A stretch of 64,000 nt of DNA from Paenibacillus auburnensis (GTDB taxonomy: Bacteria > Bacillota > Bacilli > Paenibacillales > Paenibacillaceae). Numbering within the stretch: the stretch's first letter is position 1; each line of letters opens with the position of its first letter. A model generated the notes under the pieces. The model was given only the letters and a program-made list of their open reading frames with translations, searched no databases and was not told the DNA's origin. The DNA lies in NCBI RefSeq assembly GCF_927798115.1, contig NZ_CAKMMG010000011.1, positions 124,001 through 188,000 of the forward strand. The letters run 5' to 3'. Position numbers and translations under genes: made by a program. This document shows positions 34,711 through 43,362 of this stretch, in pieces.

Positions 34711-35088
34711 TTATGGAGTAATTACATACGCAGATACTGGAACTTTGATCCAGGCTTTGCCCAGCCAGGTATAGATTTCTCTCCATTCATTGCCCCATGC
34801 GTCGGTTTTAATGGCACCGGTAGTGTCAATAGTCTGCGCACTAAGCCAACCAGCAGGAGTTGTGCTGTCTGTGGAGAAATGGAATGGAGTAGCTTTTGTT
34901 AAAATAATCATAGGAGTCGCTGGTTTAATGTCAGCTGGTGTGATTATCGTCTCGAATTGAGTGCCGTAGGTACTTCCGGTTACAGTCGCTGCGTCTGTCG
35001 AGGTAGTGGTTACTTCTGCCGCTGAAGCCGTAGCTGCAATGGAAGCTAAAAGACCTACTGCTACTGTAAAACTGGCTAATTTTTTCAT
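34711..35088 (-). CDS. Small secreted protein, function unknown
   Basis: A 125-residue protein with a clear signal peptide (MKKLASFTVAVGLLASIAATASA). The mature part is Thr/Ala-rich at first and then holds WLSAQTIDTTGAIKTD and EWREIYTWLGKAWIKVP, an SH3-like pattern, but I do not assign a family. AGGAGG precedes the start by the right distance and a strong terminator follows, so it is a real gene. Confidence 0.75.
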   Translation of the reverse strand: MKKLASFTVAVGLLASIAATASAAEVTTTSTDAATVTGSTYGTQFETIITPADIKPATPMIILTKATPFHFSTDSTTPAGWLSAQTIDTTGAIKTDAWGNEWREIYTWLGKAWIKVPVSAYVITP

Positions 35089-35436
35089 CTGTGGTTCCTC
35101 CTAGTGTGGTTTTGGTTTAGCGGTTTTTTCCATGTTGTGATGTGCTAATAAGCATGTAAACAAAAAGGGGAGGCGCTGAACCAACCGCCCAAATAAATCT
35201 TTAAAATTATTTTTATGTGCCGGAACAGCCCGGTATTCCTTTCATTCAGGAGACGTGCTTATCATGGTGATTAAGAGGCGGGAAGGGCTATACGTTCTGA
35301 ATGGTGAATAGGATATACAAAGAATGGAGGGAGATTGCTTTATACATAGAACAAACCCGGAACTCCATGTGGAGATTCCGGGTTTGTAGTACCAGTAATA
35401 CTGGAAGTTATCTTATGAACACTGAGGTAAAACAAG
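35089..35436. other. Gap between secreted-protein and DUF1328 genes
   Basis: This 348-bp stretch contains the secreted-protein gene's upstream region and a strong hairpin at 35351-35387. I see no further gene. Confidence 0.5.
35351..35387. terminator. Strong hairpin downstream of the DUF1328 gene
   Basis: ACAAACCCGGAA pairs with TTCCGGGTTTGT and TCCA with TGGA inside. It lies about 50 bases beyond the DUF1328 stop; the minus-strand T run is weak. Confidence 0.6.
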
Positions 35437-35604
35437 TTACATTGATCTTCCTCGGCGTCCGGTAAAGAGCGATACGATAAACAATACGAGGAAGATGAAG
35501 AACAATACTTTGGCGACCCCTACTGCTGCTCCTACGATATTAAAGAATCCGAATATACCAGCGATCAAAGCGATTACCAGTAGAATTACTGACCATTTCA
35601 ACAT
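35437..35604 (-). CDS. DUF1328 (UPF0391) small membrane protein
   Basis: A 55-residue protein that begins MLKWSVILLVIALIAGIFGF and has two membrane helices (about residues 4-24 and 30-48), an AAVGVAKVLFFIFLVLF segment and a basic end TGRRGRSM. This is the DUF1328 pattern; such proteins are common stress- or envelope-associated small proteins of unknown role. The start has GAGAGG about 10 bases upstream. A SigB-like promoter reads toward it. Confidence 0.82.
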   Translation of the reverse strand: MLKWSVILLVIALIAGIFGFFNIVGAAVGVAKVLFFIFLVLFIVSLFTGRRGRSM

Positions 35605-35642
35605 GTCATTTCATCCTCTCTATCGGGTAGTGTAGTCATTGT

Positions 35643-35668
35643 TTAAACGGGTCTAACCGCTTTGAAAC
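35643..35668 (-). promoter_or_regulatory. SigB-like promoter for the DUF1328 gene
   Basis: On the minus strand, GTTTCA, exactly 14 bases, GTTTAA. It matches the other GTTTCR-N14 sites in this region; the -10 box is one base from GGTTAA. About 40 bases lie between it and the start codon. Confidence 0.5.
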
Positions 35669-35707
35669 AACGACAGGCACTCTGGTCTTTAAGACGCTTG
35701 ACATCTT

Positions 35708-35733
35708 GTTTCGGCCTACTTGAGTACGGGTAA
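35708..35733 (+). promoter_or_regulatory. SigB-like promoter for the DUF948 gene
   Basis: GTTTCG (35708-35713), 14 bases, GGGTAA (35728-35733), a close match to the SigB consensus GTTTAA-N12-15-GGGTAT. About 58 bases upstream of the start codon. Confidence 0.7.
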
Positions 35734-35791
35734 CTATGCAGTAATAAGGCAACGCCAGCCGACAATTTATGACTTGGAAGGGGTTTTTGAA

Positions 35792-36298
35792 ATGATAATT
35801 GATCTTAGCGTGGCACTAGTTGCTGTCGCATTCGCCGTACTCGTCTTCTTTTTAATCAAAACCTTAAAATCAGCAAAGGAATCCCTCGACAAAGTCAGCC
35901 AGACTCTGCAGGAAGTGCAGAAGACTGTAGATGAGCTTACCTATGAGATTAAAACGACTGTCCGGCATGCTAATGACATTACTGCAGATGTTCAAGGTAA
36001 AATTCAGAAGATTGACCCGATTATGGATACGGTGAAAAATCTTGGGGATGTCATGAATGAACTGACGTTAACGGTCAAGCAGGTGTCGGTCACTGTGATT
36101 GAGAAATACCGCAAATCCCGTGAGCTGAAGGCAAAGGCCGGAGCAGTCTCTATAGAAGAAAAGCCGCTGACCCCGGCCGAAGAACGCACGGTGACATCCT
36201 ATGATGCCGCATACGCCAAAAAAACTCCGGGGAAAATAGCAATGGCGCTTAAAGGCGTGGATACGGCAGCAGCGATCTGGCAGAAATTTCGTCATTAA
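35792..36298 (+). CDS. DUF948 protein (YoxC-like), single membrane anchor
   Basis: A 168-residue protein with an N-terminal membrane helix (about 6-26) and a long coiled coil (about 28-110) rich in heptads (LKSAKESLDKVSQTLQEVQKTVDEL), then a variable tail. This is the DUF948 pattern; B. subtilis relatives are general-stress associated, with unknown mechanism. ATG 35792 follows GGAAGGGG. It is preceded by a good SigB-like promoter, and the next gene starts 60 bases on, probably in the same transcript. Confidence 0.85.
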   Translation: MIIDLSVALVAVAFAVLVFFLIKTLKSAKESLDKVSQTLQEVQKTVDELTYEIKTTVRHANDITADVQGKIQKIDPIMDTVKNLGDVMNELTLTVKQVSVTVIEKYRKSRELKAKAGAVSIEEKPLTPAEERTVTSYDAAYAKKTPGKIAMALKGVDTAAAIWQKFRH

Positions 36299-36357
36299 GG
36301 CTGTGAAAGTCACATTGTAGGAGCGCACCTTAGAAACTGGAAAGGAGGGACGGCCAT

Positions 36358-36891
36358 ATGAACGTTATCATTCTATTCCTTAGTCTGCTTTCTTCTTATG
36401 TTGCTTCCCCAGGGGAGCAGGAACATGTCCCTGCCGCTTTTTTTTCAGTACAGCCTGAGGTGATCCTGGCCTTTGAACACAGTGTGGCTCCAAGTCCCCG
36501 GATTAACAGCTTTGATTCTTTAGCCGGAGCTTCGCTTTATATGAGTAAGCAAGAGCTTCTGCTGGATAAGGGGACGCCGCTTAACATTGCCCCTGATCCG
36601 TGGCAGGAATGTCTGGAATACCAATACGCCGATATGTCGGCCGGAATATGTGAGGGTGTAGTCACTTATATTCATGTCACCCCGGCACAGGCCGGACAGT
36701 ATGGGCTGAAGCTGAACGGGGAAGCACTGGACCCGGCCAATAGCAATGTAGGTGAGCTTCTTGGAACGCCGGACTATGTTGCCGAAGACGGTGATGTGTA
36801 TATCAGAGGCAGCGCTGCCCTGAAGATATACCGCAATGCACATTCCGGTGAATGGGATGGAATTGACTTATTTGATGCGAACGCCTCTTGA
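36358..36891 (+). CDS. Probable secreted protein, function unknown
   Basis: A 177-residue protein with a short hydrophobic N-terminus (NVIILFLSLLSSYVAS) that may be a signal peptide. The rest resembles small secreted Bacillales proteins with LLGTPDYVAEDGDVYI and IRGSAALKIY, but no family is assigned. AAAGGAGGG precedes the ATG by the right distance. It likely shares a transcript with the DUF948 gene. Confidence 0.7.
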   Translation: MNVIILFLSLLSSYVASPGEQEHVPAAFFSVQPEVILAFEHSVAPSPRINSFDSLAGASLYMSKQELLLDKGTPLNIAPDPWQECLEYQYADMSAGICEGVVTYIHVTPAQAGQYGLKLNGEALDPANSNVGELLGTPDYVAEDGDVYIRGSAALKIYRNAHSGEWDGIDLFDANAS

Positions 36892-36894
36892 GGT

Positions 36895-36920
36895 GTTTCA
36901 CACGCTCCTAGTGAGGTTAA
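36895..36920 (+). promoter_or_regulatory. SigB-like promoter for the YflT-like gene
   Basis: GTTTCA (36895-36900), 14 bases, GGTTAA (36915-36920), about 64 bases before the start codon. It overlaps the left arms of a nested inverted repeat. Confidence 0.6.
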
Positions 36921-36978
36921 TAAACTATCAGTTGTCTTTAAAGAGACAAACCTCACAAATCTAAGCGTAAGGAGCGTG
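36901..36978 (+). promoter_or_regulatory. Nested inverted repeats reaching the YflT ribosome site
   Basis: Three nested arm pairs: CACGCTCC (36901) with GGAGCGTG (36971), GTGAGGTT (36911) with AACCTCAC (36949), and TTGTCT (36932) with AGACAA (36944). The outer right arm contains the ribosome site of the stress gene at 36984. Confidence 0.6.
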
Positions 36979-36983
36979 ATCTC

Positions 36984-37331
36984 ATGAGTTTAATCGGTGC
37001 ACAGTCGTATGCCAAGCTTTTGGAAAACGGTGTTCAGGCGATAGAAGAGGTGAACCGGCTGCGCAGCAGCGGCTATACGAAGGATAACATTTATGTTATT
37101 AGTCACGATCAGGACCGTGAAACTCGTATTGTTGATGCGGCGAACATCAATGAGGTCGGCTTAGGCGAAGAAGGGTTATTTGGCGCGATTGCCAATCTCT
37201 TTCGTTCGCGCGGGGATGCCTTGCGTTTCAAAATCACTGCGTTAGGCTTTAGCAGCGCAGAAGCTACCTTTTACGAGAAGGAATTGGATTCGGGCAAGGT
37301 TCTTGTCATTGCCAAAAAAAACCCACAATAA
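36984..37331 (+). CDS. General stress protein, heat-induced YflT-type domain
   Basis: A 115-residue protein recognised by the YflT-type pattern GVQAIEEVNRLRSSGYTKDNIYVISHD in its first half and EKELDSGKVLVIAKK at its end. YflT of B. subtilis belongs to the SigB general-stress regulon; molecular function is unknown. AAGGAG precedes the ATG, and a SigB-like promoter lies upstream, partly inside nested inverted repeats. It ends before a 19-bp perfect hairpin terminator. Confidence 0.87.
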   Translation: MSLIGAQSYAKLLENGVQAIEEVNRLRSSGYTKDNIYVISHDQDRETRIVDAANINEVGLGEEGLFGAIANLFRSRGDALRFKITALGFSSAEATFYEKELDSGKVLVIAKKNPQ

Positions 37332-37369
37332 AGCCGGTCTCCGGCATGCCGGATCTATAGCACAATAGC

Positions 37370-37416
37370 GTAACCTCCAGCCCCACTAAAATGTAGTGGG
37401 GCTGGAGGTTACTTTG
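37370..37416 (+). terminator. Very strong terminator after the YflT-like gene
   Basis: A perfect 19-bp stem (37370-37388 with 37394-37412) closed by a 5-base loop and followed by TTTG. It separates the stress gene from the phosphatase-kinase operon. Confidence 0.85.
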
Positions 37417-37554
37417 TTGAATGAGGAAACACTCATTAACTTATTTGCCAATTTATTCAATGTTGGAAAGAGGCCGTTTAAATATCGTATCATAGAGTGA
37501 TAGACTGCTATGGATTGTTACGGAAGTACTACTATTCGTGCGAGGTGAAGGTAT

Positions 37555-38727
37555 TTGAAAATATTAATCGTAGATGACAATCCGACTAACGTAATAATTA
37601 TCCGTGAAATCCTGAAAAAAGAAGATTACCGGAATTTTATAACGGCTTCGTCCGCTAAAGAGATGCTGAAACTGTTGGGGATCGGTGCCGAAGGTGAGAA
37701 CGGTCGCCAGCGTGCTTCAGACATTGACCTGATTTTACTGGATATGATGATGCCGGAGATGGACGGAATTGAGGCTTGCCGGGTAGTCCAGCAGTACGAT
37801 CATTTAAAGGACATTCCTATTATTATGGTTACCGCCGTGGGGGACTCCAAGAAATTGGCGGAAGCCCTTGATGCAGGTGCTGTTGATTATGTTACGAAAC
37901 CGATAAACAAGGTGGAGCTGATGGCCCGCATCCGGCTGGCGCTCCGTTTGAAGCGGGAGAAGGATTGGCATAAGGAGCGGGATCAGCGGATACAGGATGA
38001 ACTGAAGCTGGCTGCGCTTGTACAGAATGCGGTGCTCAGCCTGCCGGTTATGGACGAGACCTTTGAAGTTCATGCGATCTACCAGCCTTCTTTTGAACTG
38101 GCTGGTGACTTATATGCCTGGTATCCGCTTGGAGACGGCAGATACGCCGTGATTCTGCTCGATATGATGGGGCACGGGATCTCCTCGTCGCTTTTCTGTA
38201 TGTTCCTGGCCTCTGTGCTCAAAGATACAGTAACTACGTATGTAGAACCGGAAAAGGTGATTCAGGAGCTGAACCGCCGCTTCAACCAGCTGTATATCGA
38301 GAAGCAGCTGGTCCAGTATTATTTTACGGCGATTTATCTTGTTATTGATACCCGGATGAAGCGCATTGATTATGTGAATGCCGGCCATCCTCCTGCGCTG
38401 TTCTTCGAAGGAGAAACTAAGCAGCCTGTTCTCTTGGAGAGCAATTGCCACCCTGTCGGTTTATTTGACCGGATTGACATTCTGCCCCAGAGTCTCAGCT
38501 TTGAAGAGGAAGGGCATTTGGTGCTGTATACCGACGGGCTGCTGGAAATGGCTGAGGGGGAACAGGAAGATCAGCTGAGGTTTATGACGGAGCATTTGAA
38601 CGGAGGGCATGAGTGGCGGGAGGAAGCTATGCGTGATGTTTTCTTCGTAGATGACTCTAACCAGGAGCGCGATGACGACAAGTGTCTGGTATGGATCTCG
38701 CTTAAGGAAGGAACGGATAAAGAATGA
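37555..38727 (+). CDS. Receiver-PP2C phosphatase (RsbY-like SigB activator)
   Basis: A 390-residue protein: receiver domain (about 1-125) with phospho-acceptor D63 in LILLDMMMPEMDG and the switch Lys in VTKPI, a helical linker (about 130-165), and a SpoIIE/RsbU-type PP2C phosphatase (about 180-385) with AGDLYAWYPLG, LLDMMGHGISSSL, NAGHPPALF, LVLYTDGLLEM and a late DDDKCLV. The same plan is found in RsbY of the Bacillus cereus group, which dephosphorylates RsbV to free SigB. It starts at TTG 37555 with GAGGTGAAGG upstream and its stop overlaps the kinase start (ATGA), so the two are translationally coupled. Confidence 0.9.
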   Translation: MKILIVDDNPTNVIIIREILKKEDYRNFITASSAKEMLKLLGIGAEGENGRQRASDIDLILLDMMMPEMDGIEACRVVQQYDHLKDIPIIMVTAVGDSKKLAEALDAGAVDYVTKPINKVELMARIRLALRLKREKDWHKERDQRIQDELKLAALVQNAVLSLPVMDETFEVHAIYQPSFELAGDLYAWYPLGDGRYAVILLDMMGHGISSSLFCMFLASVLKDTVTTYVEPEKVIQELNRRFNQLYIEKQLVQYYFTAIYLVIDTRMKRIDYVNAGHPPALFFEGETKQPVLLESNCHPVGLFDRIDILPQSLSFEEEGHLVLYTDGLLEMAEGEQEDQLRFMTEHLNGGHEWREEAMRDVFFVDDSNQERDDDKCLVWISLKEGTDKE

Positions 38728-41700
38728 AGATCAAGGCCAAACTGCTGATCGGATTCAGTGCGATGCTGGCCATCATGCTGGCACTGACGCTGATTGGATA
38801 CGATCGGCTTAATTATATGAGCAATCAGCTGGATAGCTTCCAGGCCAGGGAAAGCAAAGGACGCTCCACTTCGGGACTGCGCGGTGAAGTGAATGATATG
38901 GCACGTATTCTGACAACGTCGATGCTAAATGAAGATACACTGTCGGTTGCGGCCCAGCAAACTGAAATTAAGAATAAGGTCACTAAGGCAGACGCCTATC
39001 TGAAAGCCATGTTATCCTCGAAGAACTCGGCACAAGAGCTGGAACTGCTGAACCGGATTGAGAATGCGTATACCGCTTATCTAAACTATCAGAATAAGGC
39101 GCTTGAAATGCTCAAGGCTGGTTATTTCCAGAATGCGAATACTTACCGCAATGTGGAGGGACAAGCGATCCAGGAAGAGGTGCTGGATAGTCTGAATGCT
39201 CTGGCGAATTATAATGCCAACCGGTTGAATGAGGAAAGTGCTGCCGCCCAGAAGGCTTATGAACGATCGGTTCAGATGGTAACCCTAATAATGATAACCG
39301 GGCTGCTGCTTGGGCTGGGAGTTATTTTGTGGGTAATTCCGAGCATCACGCGCGGCCTTAATGTGGTGTCCATGATGATTACCAGCTTTGGGAACGGCAA
39401 GATGCGGGCGATCCGCCGGATCAAGGTGGCTTCCCAGGATGAAATCGGCGAAGTAGCCCGTGTATTTCAGCGGATGGCAGAGGACATTGAACAGAAGCAG
39501 CAGCTGGAGAAGGCCTATGCCCAGGCTCAAAGTGACCAGGCTTGGCTGAATGCTAATATTGCCCGGGTGACCGAGCTGCTGCGCGGCGTCAGTTCGCTTG
39601 ATCAGGTCTCACAGACCTTCATTAGTGAATTCACGCCTGTGCTTGGGGCCCAGTTTGGTGCGGTCTATCTGAAGGACAAGGATAATCCTAATCTGCTCAC
39701 GGCTACAGGCTACTACGGCGGTGAGTCCGGGATCAAGGTGAAGGCAAGCTTCGAAATAGGCCAGGGTCTTGTCGGGCAAAGCGCCTTGGACAAGAAGGTG
39801 ATTAAGCTGAACCAGGCACCGGATGATTATATCTCCGTATCCTCGGGCTTCGGCGATTCCCGTCCTGACCATATTTCAATTTATCCTCTGCTTTTTGAGG
39901 ATGAGCTTCTTGGTGTAATCGAATTTGCGTCTTTTACACCGTTTACTGTACTGCACAGTGAGCTTCTGCACCAGCTTGCCAATAATCTCGGTATTATCCT
40001 GAACAATATTAACCGCCGGATGGTGGTTGAAGAATTGCTGCGGGAATCTCAGTCGCTTACAGAGGAACTGCAATGCCAGGCGGAGGAGCTTCAGACCCAG
40101 CAGGAGGAACTGCGCCGTTCCAATGAGAATCTGGAGGAGCAGACGGATGCGCTTAAGCGCTCCGAAGAGCTGCTGCAGCGGCAGCAGGGGGAACTGGAAC
40201 ACTTCAACACCGAGCTGGTCTCCAAAACCCGGGCGCTTGAAGAGCAGGTTCAGGAGGTAGAGGAGAAGAAGGACGAAATTGAACACGCCCGTGCCCAGCT
40301 GGAGAAGCAAGCCATGCAGCTTGCCGTTACGAGTAAGTATAAATCGGAGTTCCTGGCGAATATGTCTCATGAGCTGCGGACTCCGCTGAACAGCCTGCTC
40401 ATTCTTTCCCAGCTTCTCACGGAGAACAAAGAAGGAAATCTGTCGGAGAAGCAGGTGGAATTTGCACATACAATTTATATGTCAGGTGCCGATCTCCTGA
40501 AGATGATTGATGAAATTCTTGACCTGTCCAAGGTCGATGCCGGGAAGATGGAGCTGAATTACGAAGAAATCCCGATGACTGAGCTCAAAGTTTTCGTGAA
40601 GCAGAATTTCGCTCCACAAGCGCTTAAGAAAGGCCTGTCACTCCGGATATCCTTCGATGAGCCGCTGCCGGACACCTTATATACGGATAGTCATCGGCTT
40701 AAGCAGATTTTGCGCAACCTGCTGTCGAATGCCTTTAAATTTACGAGTGAAGGATTCGTGGAATTCTCGGTAAGCCGTGCAGTGCCTGGCCGTCTGCCTG
40801 CCTATTTGCCATCCGAATTTGATTATGTCGCTATTGCCGTGAAGGACAGCGGTATAGGGATTCCTTCCGACAAGACGGAGATTGTATTCGAAGCGTTCCA
40901 GCAGGTGGATGGTACAACCAGCCGCAAATATGGCGGAACGGGCCTGGGCTTGTCGATCAGCCGCGAACTAGCCCGTTTAATGGGCGGGGCCATCGGGCTG
41001 GAGTCGCGTGAAGGACAGGGAAGCAGCTTTACCCTGTATCTGCCTGTCAAAGGGCACTTCAGTCTTCTTCCGGGAGCTGTAGAGGCTGCAGCAGCCAAAG
41101 AAGCGGCAACGCTGGCTGAATATGTGGGGGAACTGCTTCCGGTGAAGACCGGGGATGTTATTCCGGCTCCGCTGTCACCTGTCAGCCTGGAAGATGACCG
41201 CGAAGGGTTGAGTGGTGAAGATAAAGTAATCCTGATCATTGAGGATGATGTGAGCTTCGCTAAAATCTTGCTTGAAATGGCCCGCGGACGCGGCTTTAAG
41301 GGCCTGGTTGCCCTGCAGGGAGATATAGGACTGCAAATGGCCAAATCCTTTTTGCCGGATGCGATTATCCTGGATATCCAGCTTCCGGTTATGGACGGCT
41401 GGTCGATTCTGCACGAGCTCAAAGGCGCGTCACAGACACGCCATATTCCTGTGCACGTTATCTCCGTCAATGATGAGGTGAAGCAGGGGCTGATGATGGG
41501 AGCTATGGCTTATTTAAGAAAGCCTTCCTCCAGACAAGCGCTGGACCGTGCCTTCTCGCAAATTGAGAATTACACTGCCAGCACTCTGAAGCATCTGCTG
41601 ATTGTAGAGGATGATGAAATTCAGCGCCGGTCCATTATGGAGCTTATCGGACATGATGATGTCGCCATCACGGCGGTATCCACCGGACAAGAAGCACTGA

Positions 41701-42392
41701 GTGAGCTGCGCAAGCAGAGATATGACTGCATGGTGCTTGATCTTATGCTGGATGATATGACCGGCTTTGAGCTGCTGGATCAGATCCGTGACGATGAAGA
41801 ATTGAATGATTTGCCGATCATAATTTATACAGGCAAGGATCTGGACAGCAAAGAGGAAACAAGACTACGCAAGTATGCAGAATCCATTATCATCAAGGAT
41901 GTCCGCTCGCCCGAAAGGCTTTTGGATGAGACCACCTTGTTCCTCCACCGTGTGGAAGCCAATCTTCCGGAAGATAAGCGTAAAATTCTGCAAAAGCTGC
42001 ACAATAAGGAGGAACTGTTCGAAGGTAAAAAAATTCTGCTCGTAGATGATGATATCCGTAACGTCTTTGCTCTCTCCAGCGTGCTCGAAGGGTATCACAT
42101 GGAGGTTAAGTTTGCAGAGAACGGCCGGGAGGCACTGGATATGATGATTGAACAGAATGATTTCGATCTGGTTCTTATGGATATGATGATGCCGGAAATG
42201 GACGGATATGAGGCAATGCGCCGGATCCGGGAGATGCCGCAGTATCAAAAATTGCCGATTATCGCCCTGACAGCCAAAGCTATGAAGGAAGACCGGGCCA
42301 AGTGTATTGAAGCCGGAGCCTCCGATTATATGAAGAAACCGATCAGTACAGACCAGCTTCTTTCGTTAATGCGGGTTTGGCTGTATTCGTAA
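38724..42392 (+). CDS. Membrane hybrid histidine kinase with GAF and three receivers (RsbK-like)
   Basis: A 1222-residue kinase. Membrane helices at about 5-22 and 185-205 flank an extracytoplasmic helical sensor (CHASE3-like size); then HAMP (about 207-260), GAF (about 290-425), a long coiled coil (about 430-530), HisKA with H549 in FLANMSHELRTPLN, an ATPase domain (about 660-775, with FGTG-equivalent KYGGTGLGLSIS), and three receivers with D884, D1006 and D1153. B. cereus RsbK is the hybrid kinase that feeds RsbY, and the gene order here (phosphatase, kinase, methyltransferase) supports that role. It overlaps the phosphatase gene by 4 bases. Confidence 0.9.
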   Translation: MKIKAKLLIGFSAMLAIMLALTLIGYDRLNYMSNQLDSFQARESKGRSTSGLRGEVNDMARILTTSMLNEDTLSVAAQQTEIKNKVTKADAYLKAMLSSKNSAQELELLNRIENAYTAYLNYQNKALEMLKAGYFQNANTYRNVEGQAIQEEVLDSLNALANYNANRLNEESAAAQKAYERSVQMVTLIMITGLLLGLGVILWVIPSITRGLNVVSMMITSFGNGKMRAIRRIKVASQDEIGEVARVFQRMAEDIEQKQQLEKAYAQAQSDQAWLNANIARVTELLRGVSSLDQVSQTFISEFTPVLGAQFGAVYLKDKDNPNLLTATGYYGGESGIKVKASFEIGQGLVGQSALDKKVIKLNQAPDDYISVSSGFGDSRPDHISIYPLLFEDELLGVIEFASFTPFTVLHSELLHQLANNLGIILNNINRRMVVEELLRESQSLTEELQCQAEELQTQQEELRRSNENLEEQTDALKRSEELLQRQQGELEHFNTELVSKTRALEEQVQEVEEKKDEIEHARAQLEKQAMQLAVTSKYKSEFLANMSHELRTPLNSLLILSQLLTENKEGNLSEKQVEFAHTIYMSGADLLKMIDEILDLSKVDAGKMELNYEEIPMTELKVFVKQNFAPQALKKGLSLRISFDEPLPDTLYTDSHRLKQILRNLLSNAFKFTSEGFVEFSVSRAVPGRLPAYLPSEFDYVAIAVKDSGIGIPSDKTEIVFEAFQQVDGTTSRKYGGTGLGLSISRELARLMGGAIGLESREGQGSSFTLYLPVKGHFSLLPGAVEAAAAKEAATLAEYVGELLPVKTGDVIPAPLSPVSLEDDREGLSGEDKVILIIEDDVSFAKILLEMARGRGFKGLVALQGDIGLQMAKSFLPDAIILDIQLPVMDGWSILHELKGASQTRHIPVHVISVNDEVKQGLMMGAMAYLRKPSSRQALDRAFSQIENYTASTLKHLLIVEDDEIQRRSIMELIGHDDVAITAVSTGQEALSELRKQRYDCMVLDLMLDDMTGFELLDQIRDDEELNDLPIIIYTGKDLDSKEETRLRKYAESIIIKDVRSPERLLDETTLFLHRVEANLPEDKRKILQKLHNKEELFEGKKILLVDDDIRNVFALSSVLEGYHMEVKFAENGREALDMMIEQNDFDLVLMDMMMPEMDGYEAMRRIREMPQYQKLPIIALTAKAMKEDRAKCIEAGASDYMKKPISTDQLLSLMRVWLYS

Positions 42393-42475
42393 GTGTAAAA
42401 TTGGGGTAATAGCTTACAGCAAGAGCAATTCACCAGTCCGGGAAATACGGAAGGATCAAGGAAGTAGGGATAACT

Positions 42476-43345
42476 ATGACAGCGATGGAACGGGGATATG
42501 AAGAGCAGTCGGAGAGCGCGGGAAGCAAACAGGAGCTGGAGCAAATTGAAATTGAGCTGCTTCTGAACGGTGTTCACCGCTTGTACGGATATGATTTCAG
42601 AAATTATGCGCTGCCGTCCCTGAAACGGCGTATCTGGCATCATGTTCATGCCGAGAATGTTCCAAGCATCTCCGCTCTGCAGGAGAAAGTGCTGCATGAC
42701 CGTGCCTGCTTCGAACGCTTCGTTTACAGCCTTTCTATCCCTGTCACGGAGATGTTCCGTGATCCTGGCCTTTTCCTGACTTTCCGCCAGAAGGTAATAC
42801 CCTTGCTGAGAACCTATCCGTATATCCGGATCTGGCATGCGGGCTGCTCTACAGGCGAAGAGGTATACTCGATGGCGATTCTGCTGCATGAGGAAGGCCT
42901 TTATGACAAGGCGCGTATTTATGCCACCGATATGAATGCCCGCTCCCTGCAGCAAGCCAAAGAAGGCGTTTATGAAATCAGCAAGATGAAGCAATACACT
43001 AAGAATTATATGGAGGCGGGGGGAACCCGCGCGTTCTCTGAATACTATACAGCGAAATACAATTCAGTGATTCTGCAGCCTTACTTGCGTAAAAATATTA
43101 TTTTTGCGGAGCATAATTTGGCGACAGACACTTCATTTAATGAATTCAATGTTATCTTTTGCCGCAATGTTATGATTTATTTCAACGATGAGCTCCGCGA
43201 CCATGTGCATGGCTTGTTCCATGAAAGCCTCAGCCGGTTCGGAGTGCTGGTACTCGGTTCCAAGGAATCTATACATTTCACCAGGTTTAGCGACAGCTAC
43301 GAGCCCCTGGACAGAGTAGAAAAAATCTACCGTAAAAATCAGTAA
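42476..43345 (+). CDS. CheR-type methyltransferase (RsbM-like)
   Basis: A 289-residue SAM-dependent protein glutamate methyltransferase. It has the N-terminal helical domain (about 20-95, with YGYDFRNYALPSLKRRI), then the catalytic domain with SAM motif WHAGCSTGEEVYSMA, YATDMNARSL, and FNVIFCRNVMIYF. Chemotaxis genes are absent nearby, and RsbM in the B. cereus group is a CheR-like enzyme that methylates RsbK to dampen SigB signalling. Its place right after the RsbK-like gene points to that role. AGGAAG precedes the ATG; the gap from the kinase is 83 bases. Confidence 0.88.
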   Translation: MTAMERGYEEQSESAGSKQELEQIEIELLLNGVHRLYGYDFRNYALPSLKRRIWHHVHAENVPSISALQEKVLHDRACFERFVYSLSIPVTEMFRDPGLFLTFRQKVIPLLRTYPYIRIWHAGCSTGEEVYSMAILLHEEGLYDKARIYATDMNARSLQQAKEGVYEISKMKQYTKNYMEAGGTRAFSEYYTAKYNSVILQPYLRKNIIFAEHNLATDTSFNEFNVIFCRNVMIYFNDELRDHVHGLFHESLSRFGVLVLGSKESIHFTRFSDSYEPLDRVEKIYRKNQ

Positions 43346-43362
43346 CGGGATAGGAGGGGCCT

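Noticed and set aside
37460..37490. ECF-like promoter (TGGAAA-N16-CGTA) before the RsbY-like gene
   Set aside because: Only four of six -35 positions match and the region is AT-rich; too weak to call without mapping.
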